Positions 47,277 through 55,905 are shown, counted from the first letter of the stretch. The stretch: DNA of 64,000 nucleotides from Siphonobacter curvatus (GCF_002943425.1 NZ_PTRA01000007.1:1-64000); one strand, 5' to 3'. Notes: a model not told the origin generated them from the sequence alone. Made by a program: numbers and translations.

Positions 47277-47305
47277 AAAAAAGTCCCTCTCTATGCGGAG
47301 AGGGA
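47277..47305 (-). terminator. Terminator between tRNA-Thr and tuf
   Basis: On the minus strand an 8-bp stem (TCCCTCTC with GAGAGGGA, loop of six) is followed by C and a run of six T. This looks like an intrinsic terminator for the tRNA-Tyr-Gly-Thr transcript, placed about 90 bases before the tuf start. Confidence 0.75.
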
Positions 47306-47354
47306 TTTCGCAATGCCTGATCTTTCAACCTAAACTACGGAAAGAAAGTTTCAG

Positions 47355-47426
<72 letters not shown>

Positions 47427-47571
47427 AATAATCTTTACTTACGTTTGAGATCTACTGTGTAAGTAGCAAATCTCCGTTGTAATGGGTAAATCTTACGAGC
47501 GTAACTGAAACTTTACACAAAAATTCTTCCCGAATGGAAAGAATTTTAAAAACTAAACGCTCAAATGTTTG

Positions 47572-47644
47572 AGCGGGCGACGAGGCTCGAACCCGCGACC
47601 TGCAGCTTGGAAGGCTGCCGCTCTACCAACTGAGCTACGCCCGC
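47572..47644 (-). tRNA. tRNA-Gly (TCC)
   Basis: On the minus strand the acceptor is GCGGGCG/CGCCCGC and the anticodon stem GCAGC/GCTGC with loop CTTCCAA (anticodon TCC). The T loop is TTCGAGC. It is second in the array. Confidence 0.95.
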
Positions 47645-47660
47645 ATACGACTAAACTAAA

Positions 47661-47688
47661 ATAAGAACCCGACCCAACGGGTTCTTAT
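47661..47688. repeat. Hairpin between tRNA-Tyr and tRNA-Gly
   Basis: A perfect 11-bp stem (ATAAGAACCCG with CGGGTTCTTAT) has a six-base loop. It fills the spacer between the two tRNAs and is probably an RNA-processing feature rather than a terminator, since no U-run follows on the minus strand. Confidence 0.65.
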
Positions 47689-47694
47689 CAATTG

Positions 47695-47777
47695 TGGGGC
47701 GAGATGGATTCGAACCACCGTAAGCATACGCTAGCAGATTTACAGTCTGCCCCATTTGGCCACTCTGGTATCGCCCC
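47695..47777 (-). tRNA. tRNA-Tyr (GTA)
   Basis: This is a class II tRNA with a long variable arm. The acceptor is GGGGCGA/TCGCCCC, the anticodon GTA lies in GACTGTAAATC, and the T loop is TTCGAAT. The discriminator is A. It is the first tRNA after the promoter at 47841-47871. Confidence 0.95.
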
Positions 47778-47840
47778 AAATGGTAATTCTTTAATCTTGT
47801 ATCAGAGAACTTTTTCCCGTTACCTTCCGGTTTGGAGTTG

Positions 47841-47871
47841 CAAAAGTACAGTGATCTTTCGCCCATGTCAA
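47841..47871 (-). promoter_or_regulatory. Promoter of the tRNA-Tyr-Gly-Thr array
   Basis: The minus strand has TTGACA (47866-47871) and TACTTTTG (47841-47848), an exact TAnnTTTG box, with 20 bases between TTG and TA. The next bases, CAACTCC, resemble the initiation region of promoter P1 at 153-184. An AT-rich T-run lies upstream. tRNA-Tyr begins about 64 bases downstream. Confidence 0.7.
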
Positions 47872-47989
47872 TACCCTACTTAAAAAAAATTCTTGTCGGT
47901 TTCCTTTTCTACTCCCCCATTAGTCGCTAATGCTTTCATTGTCAAACCTTTCAGCTTTTATGCTTTGTTGAAAAAAATTTCTGTTTTAT

Positions 47990-48027
47990 AAAAAAGGAGT
48001 AGCCGATTCCTCCGCTACTCCTTTTTA
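47990..48027. terminator. Terminator after the outer-membrane barrel gene
   Basis: AAAAAAGGAGTAGC pairs with GCTACTCCTTTTT around a ten-base loop, with A and T runs on both sides. It lies 16 bases past the stop of the gene at 48043 on the minus strand. Confidence 0.8.
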
Positions 48028-48042
48028 ACTCTTCCGTTAAGC

Positions 48043-49023
48043 CTAGTTCAGGCGAACGCCGAAACTAACGGCTTGTACTTTGGGACCACGAGCTTCCTGA
48101 TATAGTTCATTCAGATCATATTGAAAAAACAGATCAACAGAGTTACGGAAACCAATTTCCGCCATCAGGCCGTACCGGAAATCATTCAGCCAGTAACCAG
48201 CGTGATTATGATCCTTCTTATTATTCTGCGTCTTGGTTTTCGTGTAACTATCCAGTCGGTAGCCCACGTATCCTCCAGCCCCAATGTGCGAAATCACGCC
48301 TTTTCGTATAGCAATGGTTGGCATAACGGGCACGGTCACGTAACATACCGTCAACTTGCTCTTTTTCAATGGTTCCGTAGCTTCGGTGAACTCAATGCGT
48401 TCCGCTCCTTTTCGAGCTACGTTGTTACCTTCAAACATGAAATTATACCAAGTGAATTCAAACCCTAATCGCATGCGTAAGGCAACGTCCTCTCCCCTAA
48501 TCAGCGTAGGATTTCGGTAAAATCCGAGCGAGAAAAACCGCGATCCCAGGGGCCGTAAATCGTAGTCCTGAGCATTGTAGTTGAGGTCTTCTTTTTTACC
48601 GTACGCGTTTAATCCAAAGGATATTACGAAATTATCCTGATCGTTCTGCCACCACGGACGCGTACGTTTTACGCGTTTGATCTGATAAGTCGTATCTCCG
48701 TTGGCTTCAATGGTAATCTGGCGGTCTTGAATAGTAATGGTACCGCGGCCTCTCTTGCGGTATTTGTCCCCATCAACTTCGCCTAAAATTACTCGCGTTG
48801 TACCCTCTTGAGAAGTAGAGTCAATCTTTCCCCCTACATCCTTCAGTAATCGATTTACATCGTAGTTAAGGAGCTTTTTCAACTCCTCTTTATTTTCTCC
48901 GTAGATGATAATGCGGGACTTGTCTCCCATCACCACAATAATCGAATCCCGAACAATATCACTGGCTGAAGCCATGCCCAGCGTTCCTAGAAAGGCCAGC
49001 AAAACGGTAACGATGCGTTTCAT
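48043..49023 (-). CDS. Outer-membrane beta-barrel protein (PorT-like)
   Basis: After a signal peptide (cleaved near ASASD) comes a soluble, beta-rich domain and then a C-terminal half with alternating hydrophobic strands typical of an eight-stranded barrel (FVISFGLNAYG, SLGFYRNPTL, ALRMRLGFEFTWYNFMF, YGLMAEIGF). The last residues, VSFGVRLN, resemble a barrel end. No enzymatic motif is seen. It is the last gene of a sigma/anti-sigma operon, so it is likely a regulated envelope protein. Function unknown. Confidence 0.65.
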   Translation of the reverse strand: MKRIVTVLLAFLGTLGMASASDIVRDSIIVVMGDKSRIIIYGENKEELKKLLNYDVNRLLKDVGGKIDSTSQEGTTRVILGEVDGDKYRKRGRGTITIQDRQITIEANGDTTYQIKRVKRTRPWWQNDQDNFVISFGLNAYGKKEDLNYNAQDYDLRPLGSRFFSLGFYRNPTLIRGEDVALRMRLGFEFTWYNFMFEGNNVARKGAERIEFTEATEPLKKSKLTVCYVTVPVMPTIAIRKGVISHIGAGGYVGYRLDSYTKTKTQNNKKDHNHAGYWLNDFRYGLMAEIGFRNSVDLFFQYDLNELYQEARGPKVQAVSFGVRLN

Positions 49024-49076
49024 AAGATATTTCTAACGATTTAACTTCCAGATGTCCGATCAGTATGAAAGGTTGC

Positions 49077-49856
49077 TTAATTCTTTTTAAAAAGATTGTC
49101 TTCGGTTCGGGCCATAATCGTTTTTCCGTCTAGACCCACTTCTTTCCATTCGCCTTCCTGAATGTGCTTAATGCCTTTAGCCAGGCGAGAGAAGAACTTA
49201 CCCTTCGAACGTTTACCGAGGGCTTCGTCTCGGGCTACACCCGAGGCCGCTTCGTCGGTTTCCGTTACTTTGACTATAAACACTTTTTGCTCAGCTACTT
49301 CCTGGGTTTTCGTAGCCGCCTGAGCGACCATTTCTACCGGTGCACTGGGGGCGACGGATACGGAAGGTTTGGTATCTAATGTTTGCGGTGTAGGGCTCGT
49401 CACGGGTGTGGCAGCTACCAGCTGTTCTTGGGCCGGTATGGCCTGCGGCCTTGGCTCTAGGGCTTTCGCTCGCGGTTCTTTCTTTTTTGTGGCAGCCAGC
49501 TCTACCTGCGGTGCCCTTTCAGGAGTTATTTCAACGGGATTGGGAGTAACTACAGGTTCTGCTTCTTGCGGAGGAGTAGTGATAGGCCTTACTACTTGAG
49601 GCTTTTCTACTGCTAACTCTGGCCCCATAGCTGTCGTAGCGGGTTGAATCATCCACCAACCCGCTAGTAGCAGTACGGCTACGGAAGCTGCTGCCGAGTA
49701 CTTAGCCCACAAAGGCAATCCTTTCCGCTGCGTATGGCTATTATTCAGCCGTGACTCCAGCTTATTCCAGGCCTCAGATCGGGGGGCTTGCTCGTGGTCC
49801 TTTAATTTTCGGGCGAACAAGTGGTCAATCGGATGATTTTCTTTCGGTTCTTTCAT
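49077..49856 (-). CDS. Probable anti-sigma factor, single-pass
   Basis: The 259-residue protein has a short cytoplasmic N-terminal segment (HPIDHLFARKLKDHEQAPRSEAWNKLESRL, in parts IDHLFARKLKDHEQ and SEAWNKLESRL) of the kind that binds ECF sigma factors in Bacteroidota. One membrane helix follows (about 50-68), then a long Pro/Ala/Glu-rich periplasmic stretch (about 80-190) and a basic C-terminus. It begins four bases after the sigma gene ends. The family is inferred from layout, not from a named domain. Confidence 0.65.
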   Translation of the reverse strand: MKEPKENHPIDHLFARKLKDHEQAPRSEAWNKLESRLNNSHTQRKGLPLWAKYSAAASVAVLLLAGWWMIQPATTAMGPELAVEKPQVVRPITTPPQEAEPVVTPNPVEITPERAPQVELAATKKKEPRAKALEPRPQAIPAQEQLVAATPVTSPTPQTLDTKPSVSVAPSAPVEMVAQAATKTQEVAEQKVFIVKVTETDEAASGVARDEALGKRSKGKFFSRLAKGIKHIQEGEWKEVGLDGKTIMARTEDNLFKKN

Positions 49857-49860
49857 ACGA

Positions 49861-50427
49861 TTAATAATTTATTGACAACCGGGCATCGGTTTCGGTAATG
49901 AGCCGTTGTAACAACGCTCTAGCCCGGTGTAATTGCGATTTGGACGTACTCTCGGTTATTTGCAAGGTACGAGCAATTTCTTCATGGCTGTACCCATCAA
50001 TGGCGTATAAGTTAAATACCGTTCGGTATCCCGTAGGCAGCTGATCAATCAGTTTAAGCAGGTCCGCTACTTCCAGAGACGTCTCAGGAAGCTGCGGATC
50101 GGGTTCATACAGGATTTCATCATAACTCGTTTGCCAGCCCAGCTGTTTTTTCGAACGCAATGCCATCAAACATTCATTGACTACAATTCGACGAATCCAA
50201 CCTTCAAAACTTCCTTCCAGCTTAAATTGACTGATGCGTTCAAACACTTTCACAAACCCTTCCACCATGCATTCTTCCGCTTCATACTCATCTTTGAAAT
50301 ATCTTCGGCAAACGGCTAGCATCCGGGCCGAGTACTTTTCGTACACCCGTCGCTGCGCTTTAGGGTCAGCCTTCTGACAGGCCTTTACCAGTTGCTCTTC
50401 CGTTTGAAATAAAGATAAAATTTTCAC
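49861..50427 (-). CDS. ECF sigma factor (GTG start)
   Basis: This is an RpoE-type sigma factor of 188 residues. Region 2 includes RYFKDEYEAEECMVEGFVKVFERI and region 4 includes LPTGYRTVFNLYAIDGYSHEEIA and ITESTSKSQLHRARALLQRL (each quoted in part). The start is GTG at 50427; no ATG is available nearby in frame. It is the first gene of a three-gene unit with the anti-sigma-like and barrel proteins and probably controls envelope functions. Confidence 0.9.
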   Translation of the reverse strand: MKILSLFQTEEQLVKACQKADPKAQRRVYEKYSARMLAVCRRYFKDEYEAEECMVEGFVKVFERISQFKLEGSFEGWIRRIVVNECLMALRSKKQLGWQTSYDEILYEPDPQLPETSLEVADLLKLIDQLPTGYRTVFNLYAIDGYSHEEIARTLQITESTSKSQLHRARALLQRLITETDARLSINY

Positions 50428-50523
50428 AAGACGGGATAAGGGTAGTTTTACTGTTTAGTAGATGCAGAGCCCTTTGCAAAGGTTGCAAGCCCTTTTAAAA
50501 TTTATTGTAAGAAGGTGAAAAAA

Positions 50524-50552
50524 TAAAAACCTCCTAGTCAAAAACTAGGAGG
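50524..50552 (-). terminator. Terminator of the respiratory cluster
   Basis: On the minus strand a 9-bp stem (CCTCCTAGT with ACTAGGAGG, five-base loop) is followed by TTTTTATTTTTT. It lies 40 bases past the stop of the last gene (50592) and ends the long minus-strand respiratory cluster. Confidence 0.85.
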
Positions 50553-50591
50553 CTACTTATCGGCAATAAATCAATCACTACAACTTAACTA

Positions 50592-50861
50592 CTACTGACT
50601 AATCCCTTTCATGCGTTGCCAGAGTGCCATTTTCTGAGCGTATTCCTTTCGGCTACTACGGTACCAGAAGTAAGCAATCAAAGCCACAATCAAATAAGGC
50701 ATTACTAATAAATACAAGATCCCGGTATTCAAACCTGAACCATTTAGGTAATGACCGTCACTATACGTACTTTCTACAGAAGCCCGGCACATGGCACATT
50801 GGGCGAAGGTAAGGGTACAAGAAAGTAGTACCAGTACTCCAGAAGCCAGCAAACGTTTCAT
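50592..50861 (-). CDS. Small membrane protein with secreted CxxC
   Basis: The 89-residue protein has a signal peptide (cleaved near TFAQ), an immediate CAMC motif (Cys22 and Cys25), then one membrane helix (about 48-66) and a basic cytoplasmic tail. I do not know a named family. It is 14 bases after the DUF420 gene and in the same unit as Sco, so a part in copper delivery or disulfide handling for cytochrome oxidase is a reasonable but untested idea. Confidence 0.75.
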   Translation of the reverse strand: MKRLLASGVLVLLSCTLTFAQCAMCRASVESTYSDGHYLNGSGLNTGILYLLVMPYLIVALIAYFWYRSSRKEYAQKMALWQRMKGISQ

Positions 50862-50875
50862 TCGTCTCGAAAACT

Positions 50876-51427
50876 TTATTGGTAATACGGACTAATCATC
50901 AAATAAGCAATCACGCCCGTTACAGATACGTACAGCCATACGGGATACGTCACTTTCACAATTCGCTTGTGCCGGGGAATCTGATTACTCCACGCATAAT
51001 ACACCGCCAGCAGCACAAAAGGTACCACCACAATGGATAATACAATATGGCTAACTAGAATGACATAATAAAAAGTTCGCACGCCCACCCCTACTCCACC
51101 AAAAGCAGTAGATTCATTGGTGAGATGGTATAAAACGTACGAGACCAGAAATAACGAACCCAGCACGAAAGCCGTTTGCATGGCGCGGCGGTGAGCTGCG
51201 ACATTGCCCCGTTTAATCATGATATAACCGATGATCAACAGCACAGCCGTAGCCGTATTGATTAAGGCGTTTAAATGCGGCAGGAGTTTGGTCCATTCGC
51301 CCATCTGTACCTTCGGCACACGCGGATTAAGTAGCACCGCTACGGCCAGGGGAATAACCACCGATAAAATGCGAATGAGTCGCAGGTAGCTCTTTTGCTT
51401 TTCCTGCGGTATGGTTAATGGACTCAT
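50876..51427 (-). CDS. DUF420 membrane protein
   Basis: This is a five-helix integral membrane protein of 183 residues with conserved histidines at the helix ends (LPHLNALINTATAVLLI, AHRRAMQTAFVLG, LVSHIVLSIVVVPF, PRHKRIVKVTYPVWLYVS). DUF420 (CtaM/YozB) members in Firmicutes are needed for cytochrome aa3 maturation, and here the gene overlaps the Sco gene by four bases (ATGA). A role in oxidase assembly is likely. Confidence 0.88.
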   Translation of the reverse strand: MSPLTIPQEKQKSYLRLIRILSVVIPLAVAVLLNPRVPKVQMGEWTKLLPHLNALINTATAVLLIIGYIMIKRGNVAAHRRAMQTAFVLGSLFLVSYVLYHLTNESTAFGGVGVGVRTFYYVILVSHIVLSIVVVPFVLLAVYYAWSNQIPRHKRIVKVTYPVWLYVSVTGVIAYLMISPYYQ

Positions 51428-52140
51428 TTGGATTCTCGTTTTTTATAAATATCCAGCAGTACTCTAACTTCAAGAATTAAGCGATCAATTTCTTCCTTAT
51501 CCTCACCATCGTAATAGCCCCGTATGACGCCTTCTTTGTCCACTAGTACTAGTTTGCTATCATGCGTAAAAGCGTCCGCCGTTTGGGCATGATCATCCTG
51601 TACCGCTAGTTTATAGCCTTTGATAGCCAACTGATAAATTTGAGCTTTATCACCCGTTAGAAAAACCCATTTCCCTGGTTCAGCGTCGTAGCGTTTTCCG
51701 TACGCACGAAGCACCGAGGGCGTATCATGCGTAGGATCAATGGAATGAGAAACGATCAATACATCTGGATTATTGAGGAATATATCCTGAATCCGGTTCA
51801 ATTGCGTAGACATCTTCGGACAAATCGTTGGACAACGACTAAAGAAGAAATCGGCTACGACAATTTTTCCTTTCAGTAAATCACCAGTGACCCAGGTACT
51901 ATCCTGATTCAGTAAATTGAATGCTGGAATCGTATGATAAAGCGTATCCTGTTCAGGTTCCCACCAGGCTCGATTCGGGCCATTTTTTTTGATGATTACC
52001 TGATTCGTTAAGGTATCCCGTAGTGGAAAATACCGGGGTAGCGAATAATGATTGACGCCACCGAAACGAATCCACAAAAAGAATAAAACCGGAATCACTA
52101 ACATCAAGATTAGGATTCCGGCTTTTTTAATATTCCACAT
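51424..52140 (-). CDS. Sco1/SenC copper chaperone
   Basis: Sco proteins deliver copper to the CuA site of oxidase subunit II. A membrane anchor (about 8-26) is followed by a thioredoxin-like domain with the copper-binding pair Cys103 and Cys107 in FFSRCPTICPKM and the ligand His in DAFTHDSKLVLVD near residue 190. Length 238 is normal. It is located between the oxidase structural genes and DUF420. Confidence 0.93.
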   Translation of the reverse strand: MWNIKKAGILILMLVIPVLFFLWIRFGGVNHYSLPRYFPLRDTLTNQVIIKKNGPNRAWWEPEQDTLYHTIPAFNLLNQDSTWVTGDLLKGKIVVADFFFSRCPTICPKMSTQLNRIQDIFLNNPDVLIVSHSIDPTHDTPSVLRAYGKRYDAEPGKWVFLTGDKAQIYQLAIKGYKLAVQDDHAQTADAFTHDSKLVLVDKEGVIRGYYDGEDKEEIDRLILEVRVLLDIYKKRESK

Positions 52141-52196
52141 AGCTATTGCTCCTCATGAAGCGAATGTACGCTTCTGATTCGTTCTAGACCGAACGC

Positions 52197-52529
52197 TTAG
52201 TAAGAAGAGATGAAACCACCTTCCATCAGCAGAGCCAGTACTAACCACGCGATGAAAACGAGCGGAACAATAATGGTCCAGAATAAACTCTTGGTTTCAC
52301 CCGACAAGTGCATGAATTCACCCATGATGTATGCTGCCTTTACAATGGTCATACCCACGAAGATGGATACTTTCAGCAAGTGCATATGGTGAGGTAACGA
52401 AAACGCTACGACGAATTCCAGAACAGTAATGATCAATAGAATCCAGAAGGTACGCCAAATCTTCTTGGTTTGCGGTTTGGCTACCATCTTACCGTTCTTC
52501 TCTACATATTCAGTGTATTCCGATGCCAT
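52197..52529 (-). CDS. Cytochrome c oxidase subunit IV
   Basis: This is a 110-residue three-helix protein of the prokaryotic subunit IV type (CtaF/CyoD-like; KIWRTFWILLIITVLEFVVAF, HLLKVSIFVGMTIVKAAYIMGEFMHL in parts). It is an accessory subunit of the terminal oxidase and is encoded 12 bases after subunit III. Confidence 0.88.
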   Translation of the reverse strand: MASEYTEYVEKNGKMVAKPQTKKIWRTFWILLIITVLEFVVAFSLPHHMHLLKVSIFVGMTIVKAAYIMGEFMHLSGETKSLFWTIIVPLVFIAWLVLALLMEGGFISSY

Positions 52530-52541
52530 ATTTCTTTTCGA

Positions 52542-53303
52542 TTATACCAGGTAAAAAAATGTAAATACAAAGACCCAGACCAGATCCACAAAGTGCCAGT
52601 ACAGACCGACTTTTTCAACCATCTCGTAGTGTCCGCGACGTTCGTAAAGACCCATACAAACGTTAAAGAAAACGATAATGTTTAGAATAACGCCGGACGT
52701 TACGTGCGTACCATGGAAACCCGTAATAAAGAAGAAGAAATCAGCAAAGGGCTGCGGACCGTACTGGTTCACGTGCAGGTTCGCTCCGAATACTTCTTTC
52801 GTTACCTGTACGCCGTTAATGACATCCGTTAAAATGGTCGGCTTATCCGTACCCGTGATGAAGTGACCCCATTCCCAAGCTTGTGAGCCCAAGAAAGTGA
52901 TACCACCCAGGATCGTCCACAACATCCATTTTTCAACATCAGCTTTATCTTTCCGGTGACCAGCTTCCACTGCTAATACCATCGTTACTGAACTGAAGAT
53001 CAAAATGAAGGTCATTAAGCCTACGAAAACCAGGGGTAACTGATAACCGTGGAAAAAAGGAACCGCTTCAAATACGCGTTCTGGAATCGGCCAGTACTGA
53101 TTCGAAAAAACGAAATTTTCCACATCCCCGTCGTATGCTGGGTGGGCGTAACGCACCAGTCCATATGCAATTAACAGGCCAGAGAAAGAAAAGGCATCTG
53201 ATAAGAGGAACAACCACATCATCAGTTTACCATAGCTGGCTTTCATCGGTTCGGCACCGCCCAGCCATAGTTGTTTCGGTTCAGCAGCAGCGTGTGTTGC
53301 CAT
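52542..53303 (-). CDS. Cytochrome c oxidase subunit III (long paralogue)
   Basis: Subunit III supports the stability of the oxidase core. The 253-residue protein has about six or seven helices and the family segments QAWEWGHFI, FFFITGFHGTHVTSGV and YWHFVDLVWVFVFTFFYL. It is 74 bases downstream of a second, shorter subunit III gene. Two subunit III genes in series are common in Bacteroidota. Confidence 0.93.
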   Translation of the reverse strand: MATHAAAEPKQLWLGGAEPMKASYGKLMMWLFLLSDAFSFSGLLIAYGLVRYAHPAYDGDVENFVFSNQYWPIPERVFEAVPFFHGYQLPLVFVGLMTFILIFSSVTMVLAVEAGHRKDKADVEKWMLWTILGGITFLGSQAWEWGHFITGTDKPTILTDVINGVQVTKEVFGANLHVNQYGPQPFADFFFFITGFHGTHVTSGVILNIIVFFNVCMGLYERRGHYEMVEKVGLYWHFVDLVWVFVFTFFYLV

Positions 53304-53377
53304 GTACGCTAATTCAGTTTACAGTTAATAATTTCGTTTTTCGCTCCGTTGAGAGGCGTAATATCGTGGCTTTTTTA

Positions 53378-53971
53378 CTAGCGGAAATTCAGCAAAAAGA
53401 TGAAAAGGTACAGCCATAAAGCATCTAAAAAGTGCCAATACATCGCTGCCATTTCAATACGGTCTCTTTTCTTGGCGTGGATTTGCATTCGCCAGGCTGC
53501 CACAAAAGCAAAGATTAAAACAATCAGACCACTAATGATGTGCAGGCCGTGAATGAAAATCAATACGTCAAAAAAAGAAACGGCTGGATTGCCAACCAGG
53601 AATAATTTCTGATGAACTAACTCGTAGAAACCTTCTACTTGCAGATACAGAAACACCAAGCCGAGTGCAAAAGTAATCGAAATCGCTGTTTTGAGTTGGC
53701 CAAATTGGTCTTTTTTTGCAGCTCGTACCGATAAATGCATAAAAAGACTGCTGACCAGCAGAACGCCAGTACTATACCAGAAAATCATTGGTATTTCAAA
53801 CTCAAGCCAGTTGCCTTCTGCCCGACGTACCAAATACGCACTCGTCCAGCCCGCAAAGGACATGGTGATGGCGGCTATGGTCAGCCAGAGCATGAATTTT
53901 TTAGGATGGAACGAAAAGGTGGGTTTGGCTTCTTCCATCAAACTTGGAGCAGATGTTATTTCAGTATTCAT
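53378..53971 (-). CDS. Cytochrome c oxidase subunit III (short paralogue)
   Basis: This 197-residue, five-helix member of the subunit III family shows the segments LMLWLTIAAITMSFAGW (read FMLWLTIAAITMSFAGW), IFIHGLHIISGLIVLIF and MYWHFLDALWLYLFIFL. It differs clearly from the 253-residue paralogue. It lies after ctaB and before the longer copy in the same unit. Confidence 0.92.
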   Translation of the reverse strand: MNTEITSAPSLMEEAKPTFSFHPKKFMLWLTIAAITMSFAGWTSAYLVRRAEGNWLEFEIPMIFWYSTGVLLVSSLFMHLSVRAAKKDQFGQLKTAISITFALGLVFLYLQVEGFYELVHQKLFLVGNPAVSFFDVLIFIHGLHIISGLIVLIFAFVAAWRMQIHAKKRDRIEMAAMYWHFLDALWLYLFIFLLNFR

Positions 53972-54008
53972 GACGATGTAAATGCTGCGATTACGTTAAA
54001 AAGCTACG

Positions 54009-54899
54009 TTAAGCTTTATCCAATAAAAACACGATTTGGAGAATCGGCAGATAGGTAATGGAAACAAAAAACAAGCGGCGAGCGGCGGCATCACTAATTT
54101 CTCGCTTTAAGTAAAAGGCATGGCCCAAGAAAAGAAGTCCACCCAGCGTAGCGATGATGGCTGAAGCGATGCCCGTAATTCCTAACTCATAAGGAATCCA
54201 GCCTAGGGGTACGAGAAACAAGGTATAGCCAATGATAGCCCGGGCCGTTTTCGCTCCTTTGTCTCCTTTGTAGGGTAATAACTGAATTCCCGCCTGTTTG
54301 TAATCTTCATCGATCATCCAGGCTAGTGCCCAGAAATGCGGAAACTGCCAGAAAAACTGGATGGCAAACAGTACACCTGGTTCCCAACCAAATTGATTCG
54401 TAGCGGCTACCCAGCCAATCATCGGAGGTAAAGCTCCGGGAATGGCTCCTACGAATACAGCAATCGGTCCAGAACGCTTTAAGGGCGTATAGACAAACCC
54501 GTATAAGATGACCGAAAGAATAGCTACAATAGCTGAGCGAAAATTGAAGAAATGGACGAATAGAAAAAGACTGAACACAATCAGCAACAAACAATAGATC
54601 GTGGCCTCACGTACCGTCAATCGTCCCGAAGGTAGAGGCCGATTACGCGTACGTTTCATCAACGCATCGCTGTCTTTCTCGTAAATCTGATTGATGATGT
54701 TCGAAGCGGCTGTAATGAAGAATCCGGCGATTGTAATGAGGATTAGTTTCGCCCAGTCTACTTCTTTAACCGCCAAATAATAACCGAAGGCTCCGGACAA
54801 AGCAACAAAGCTACTCAGGCGATGCTTGAGTAATTCAACATATGCTTTCGCTTTTTCCTGCCAGGTAAGTTCTAATACACTCGTTTTTACTTCAGACAT
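54009..54899 (-). CDS. ctaB: Protoheme IX farnesyltransferase (heme O synthase)
   Basis: This enzyme attaches a farnesyl group to heme B to make heme O, the precursor of heme A. The prenyl-binding motif NIINQIYEKDSDALMKRTRNRPL (read as NQIYEKDSDALMKRT) and the second motif WALAWMIDEDYKQAGI are present in a 296-residue protein with nine helices. Its start overlaps the ctaA stop by eight bases. Confidence 0.95.
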   Translation of the reverse strand: MSEVKTSVLELTWQEKAKAYVELLKHRLSSFVALSGAFGYYLAVKEVDWAKLILITIAGFFITAASNIINQIYEKDSDALMKRTRNRPLPSGRLTVREATIYCLLLIVFSLFLFVHFFNFRSAIVAILSVILYGFVYTPLKRSGPIAVFVGAIPGALPPMIGWVAATNQFGWEPGVLFAIQFFWQFPHFWALAWMIDEDYKQAGIQLLPYKGDKGAKTARAIIGYTLFLVPLGWIPYELGITGIASAIIATLGGLLFLGHAFYLKREISDAAARRLFFVSITYLPILQIVFLLDKA

Positions 54900-55905
54900 T
54901 GCTCGTTCCTAAGGCCGCTGAATACGAATCAGTCGATGCCGCTTTAATGGTACCGAACACACGTTCGGCATTCAGTAGTAAATAAGCTACAAATTGTACG
55001 CCCAGCATAACCAATGCCAGTGTAAGGTGTACGGGCTGTAAGTAAGCAGGAATGGAGAAGTACGCCATTCCTATACCCGTCAGAATTTCAACAACCACTA
55101 AAGCCAACATTGCTTTAGCGTAGGATTTCAGTAAGCCGTCCTGACGGGTAGACTGCCACAGGGCTTTGATAAACCAACCATGGACGAAAAGAACAAGTAG
55201 TGAAAAAGACCGGTGTACGTAAAACCAAAGCCCGGATTGACTAGCCTGTTCGATCCATTGGCTACGATTCTCGTAACCAATGCGGAAGATAACTTCATCA
55301 ATCGCTTCACGTACCTGGGTACCCATCAAGACCTGAACTACCGACAAAGCAATAGCCCAAGCCAATACTCGATTCAGTAAGGGTTTGTTCTGTACCTTCT
55401 CTACTTGCGTTACCCGCGAATAGGCTCTGGCTACGGCGTAAATCAATACGAAAATAATGACGATTGCCACTAGCATATGGAGCGTAATGATCAAAGGCTT
55501 CAATTCGGTGGAAACCACTTTGGCTCCTAACCAGCCTTGAAAACCCATTAATACAAAGCTCACCAGCGAAAGCCAGAACAGCGAACGGTCTTTATTCCAG
55601 TATTTGAGTGACGTCAATAACGTAGCAAATACAAAAAGGCCCGCTAGTACGCCTACAAGTCGGTTTATGTATTCAGTCCAGGTTTTCACTGGATTAAACA
55701 GCACCTCCCCTTTGAGTTTGGCACCAAAGATTTCCTGATAATTTGCGGGTAATTGAGAGATATCCGTAGGTGGTACCCAAGTTCCGAAACATCGGGGCCA
55801 GTCGGGACAACCCATACCCGCTCCCGTACTTCGCACCACGCCACCTGCTACGACTACTAAGTACACAACAACAATCGTAGCAATGCCTAATTTTCTAAAG
55901 TTCAT
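54892..55905 (-). CDS. ctaA: Heme A synthase (COX15/CtaA)
   Basis: CtaA oxidises heme O to heme A. The eight-helix protein has the conserved histidines in ITLHMLVAIVIIF and VHRSFSLLVLFVHGW, and the periplasmic loop with GMGCPDWPRCFG and WTEYINRLVGVL. I use ATG 55905 (337 residues); a TTG start at 55935 is less likely. It is 161 bases downstream of ctaD, across a long hairpin. Confidence 0.94.
   Translation of the reverse strand: MNFRKLGIATIVVVYLVVVAGGVVRSTGAGMGCPDWPRCFGTWVPPTDISQLPANYQEIFGAKLKGEVLFNPVKTWTEYINRLVGVLAGLFVFATLLTSLKYWNKDRSLFWLSLVSFVLMGFQGWLGAKVVSTELKPLIITLHMLVAIVIIFVLIYAVARAYSRVTQVEKVQNKPLLNRVLAWAIALSVVQVLMGTQVREAIDEVIFRIGYENRSQWIEQASQSGLWFYVHRSFSLLVLFVHGWFIKALWQSTRQDGLLKSYAKAMLALVVVEILTGIGMAYFSIPAYLQPVHLTLALVMLGVQFVAYLLLNAERVFGTIKAASTDSYSAALGTSNV

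Noticed and set aside
47651-47866. A 71-codon minus-strand open frame across tRNA-Tyr
   Set aside because: It runs through the tRNA gene and its promoter; the tRNA fold and promoter boxes account for the sequence.
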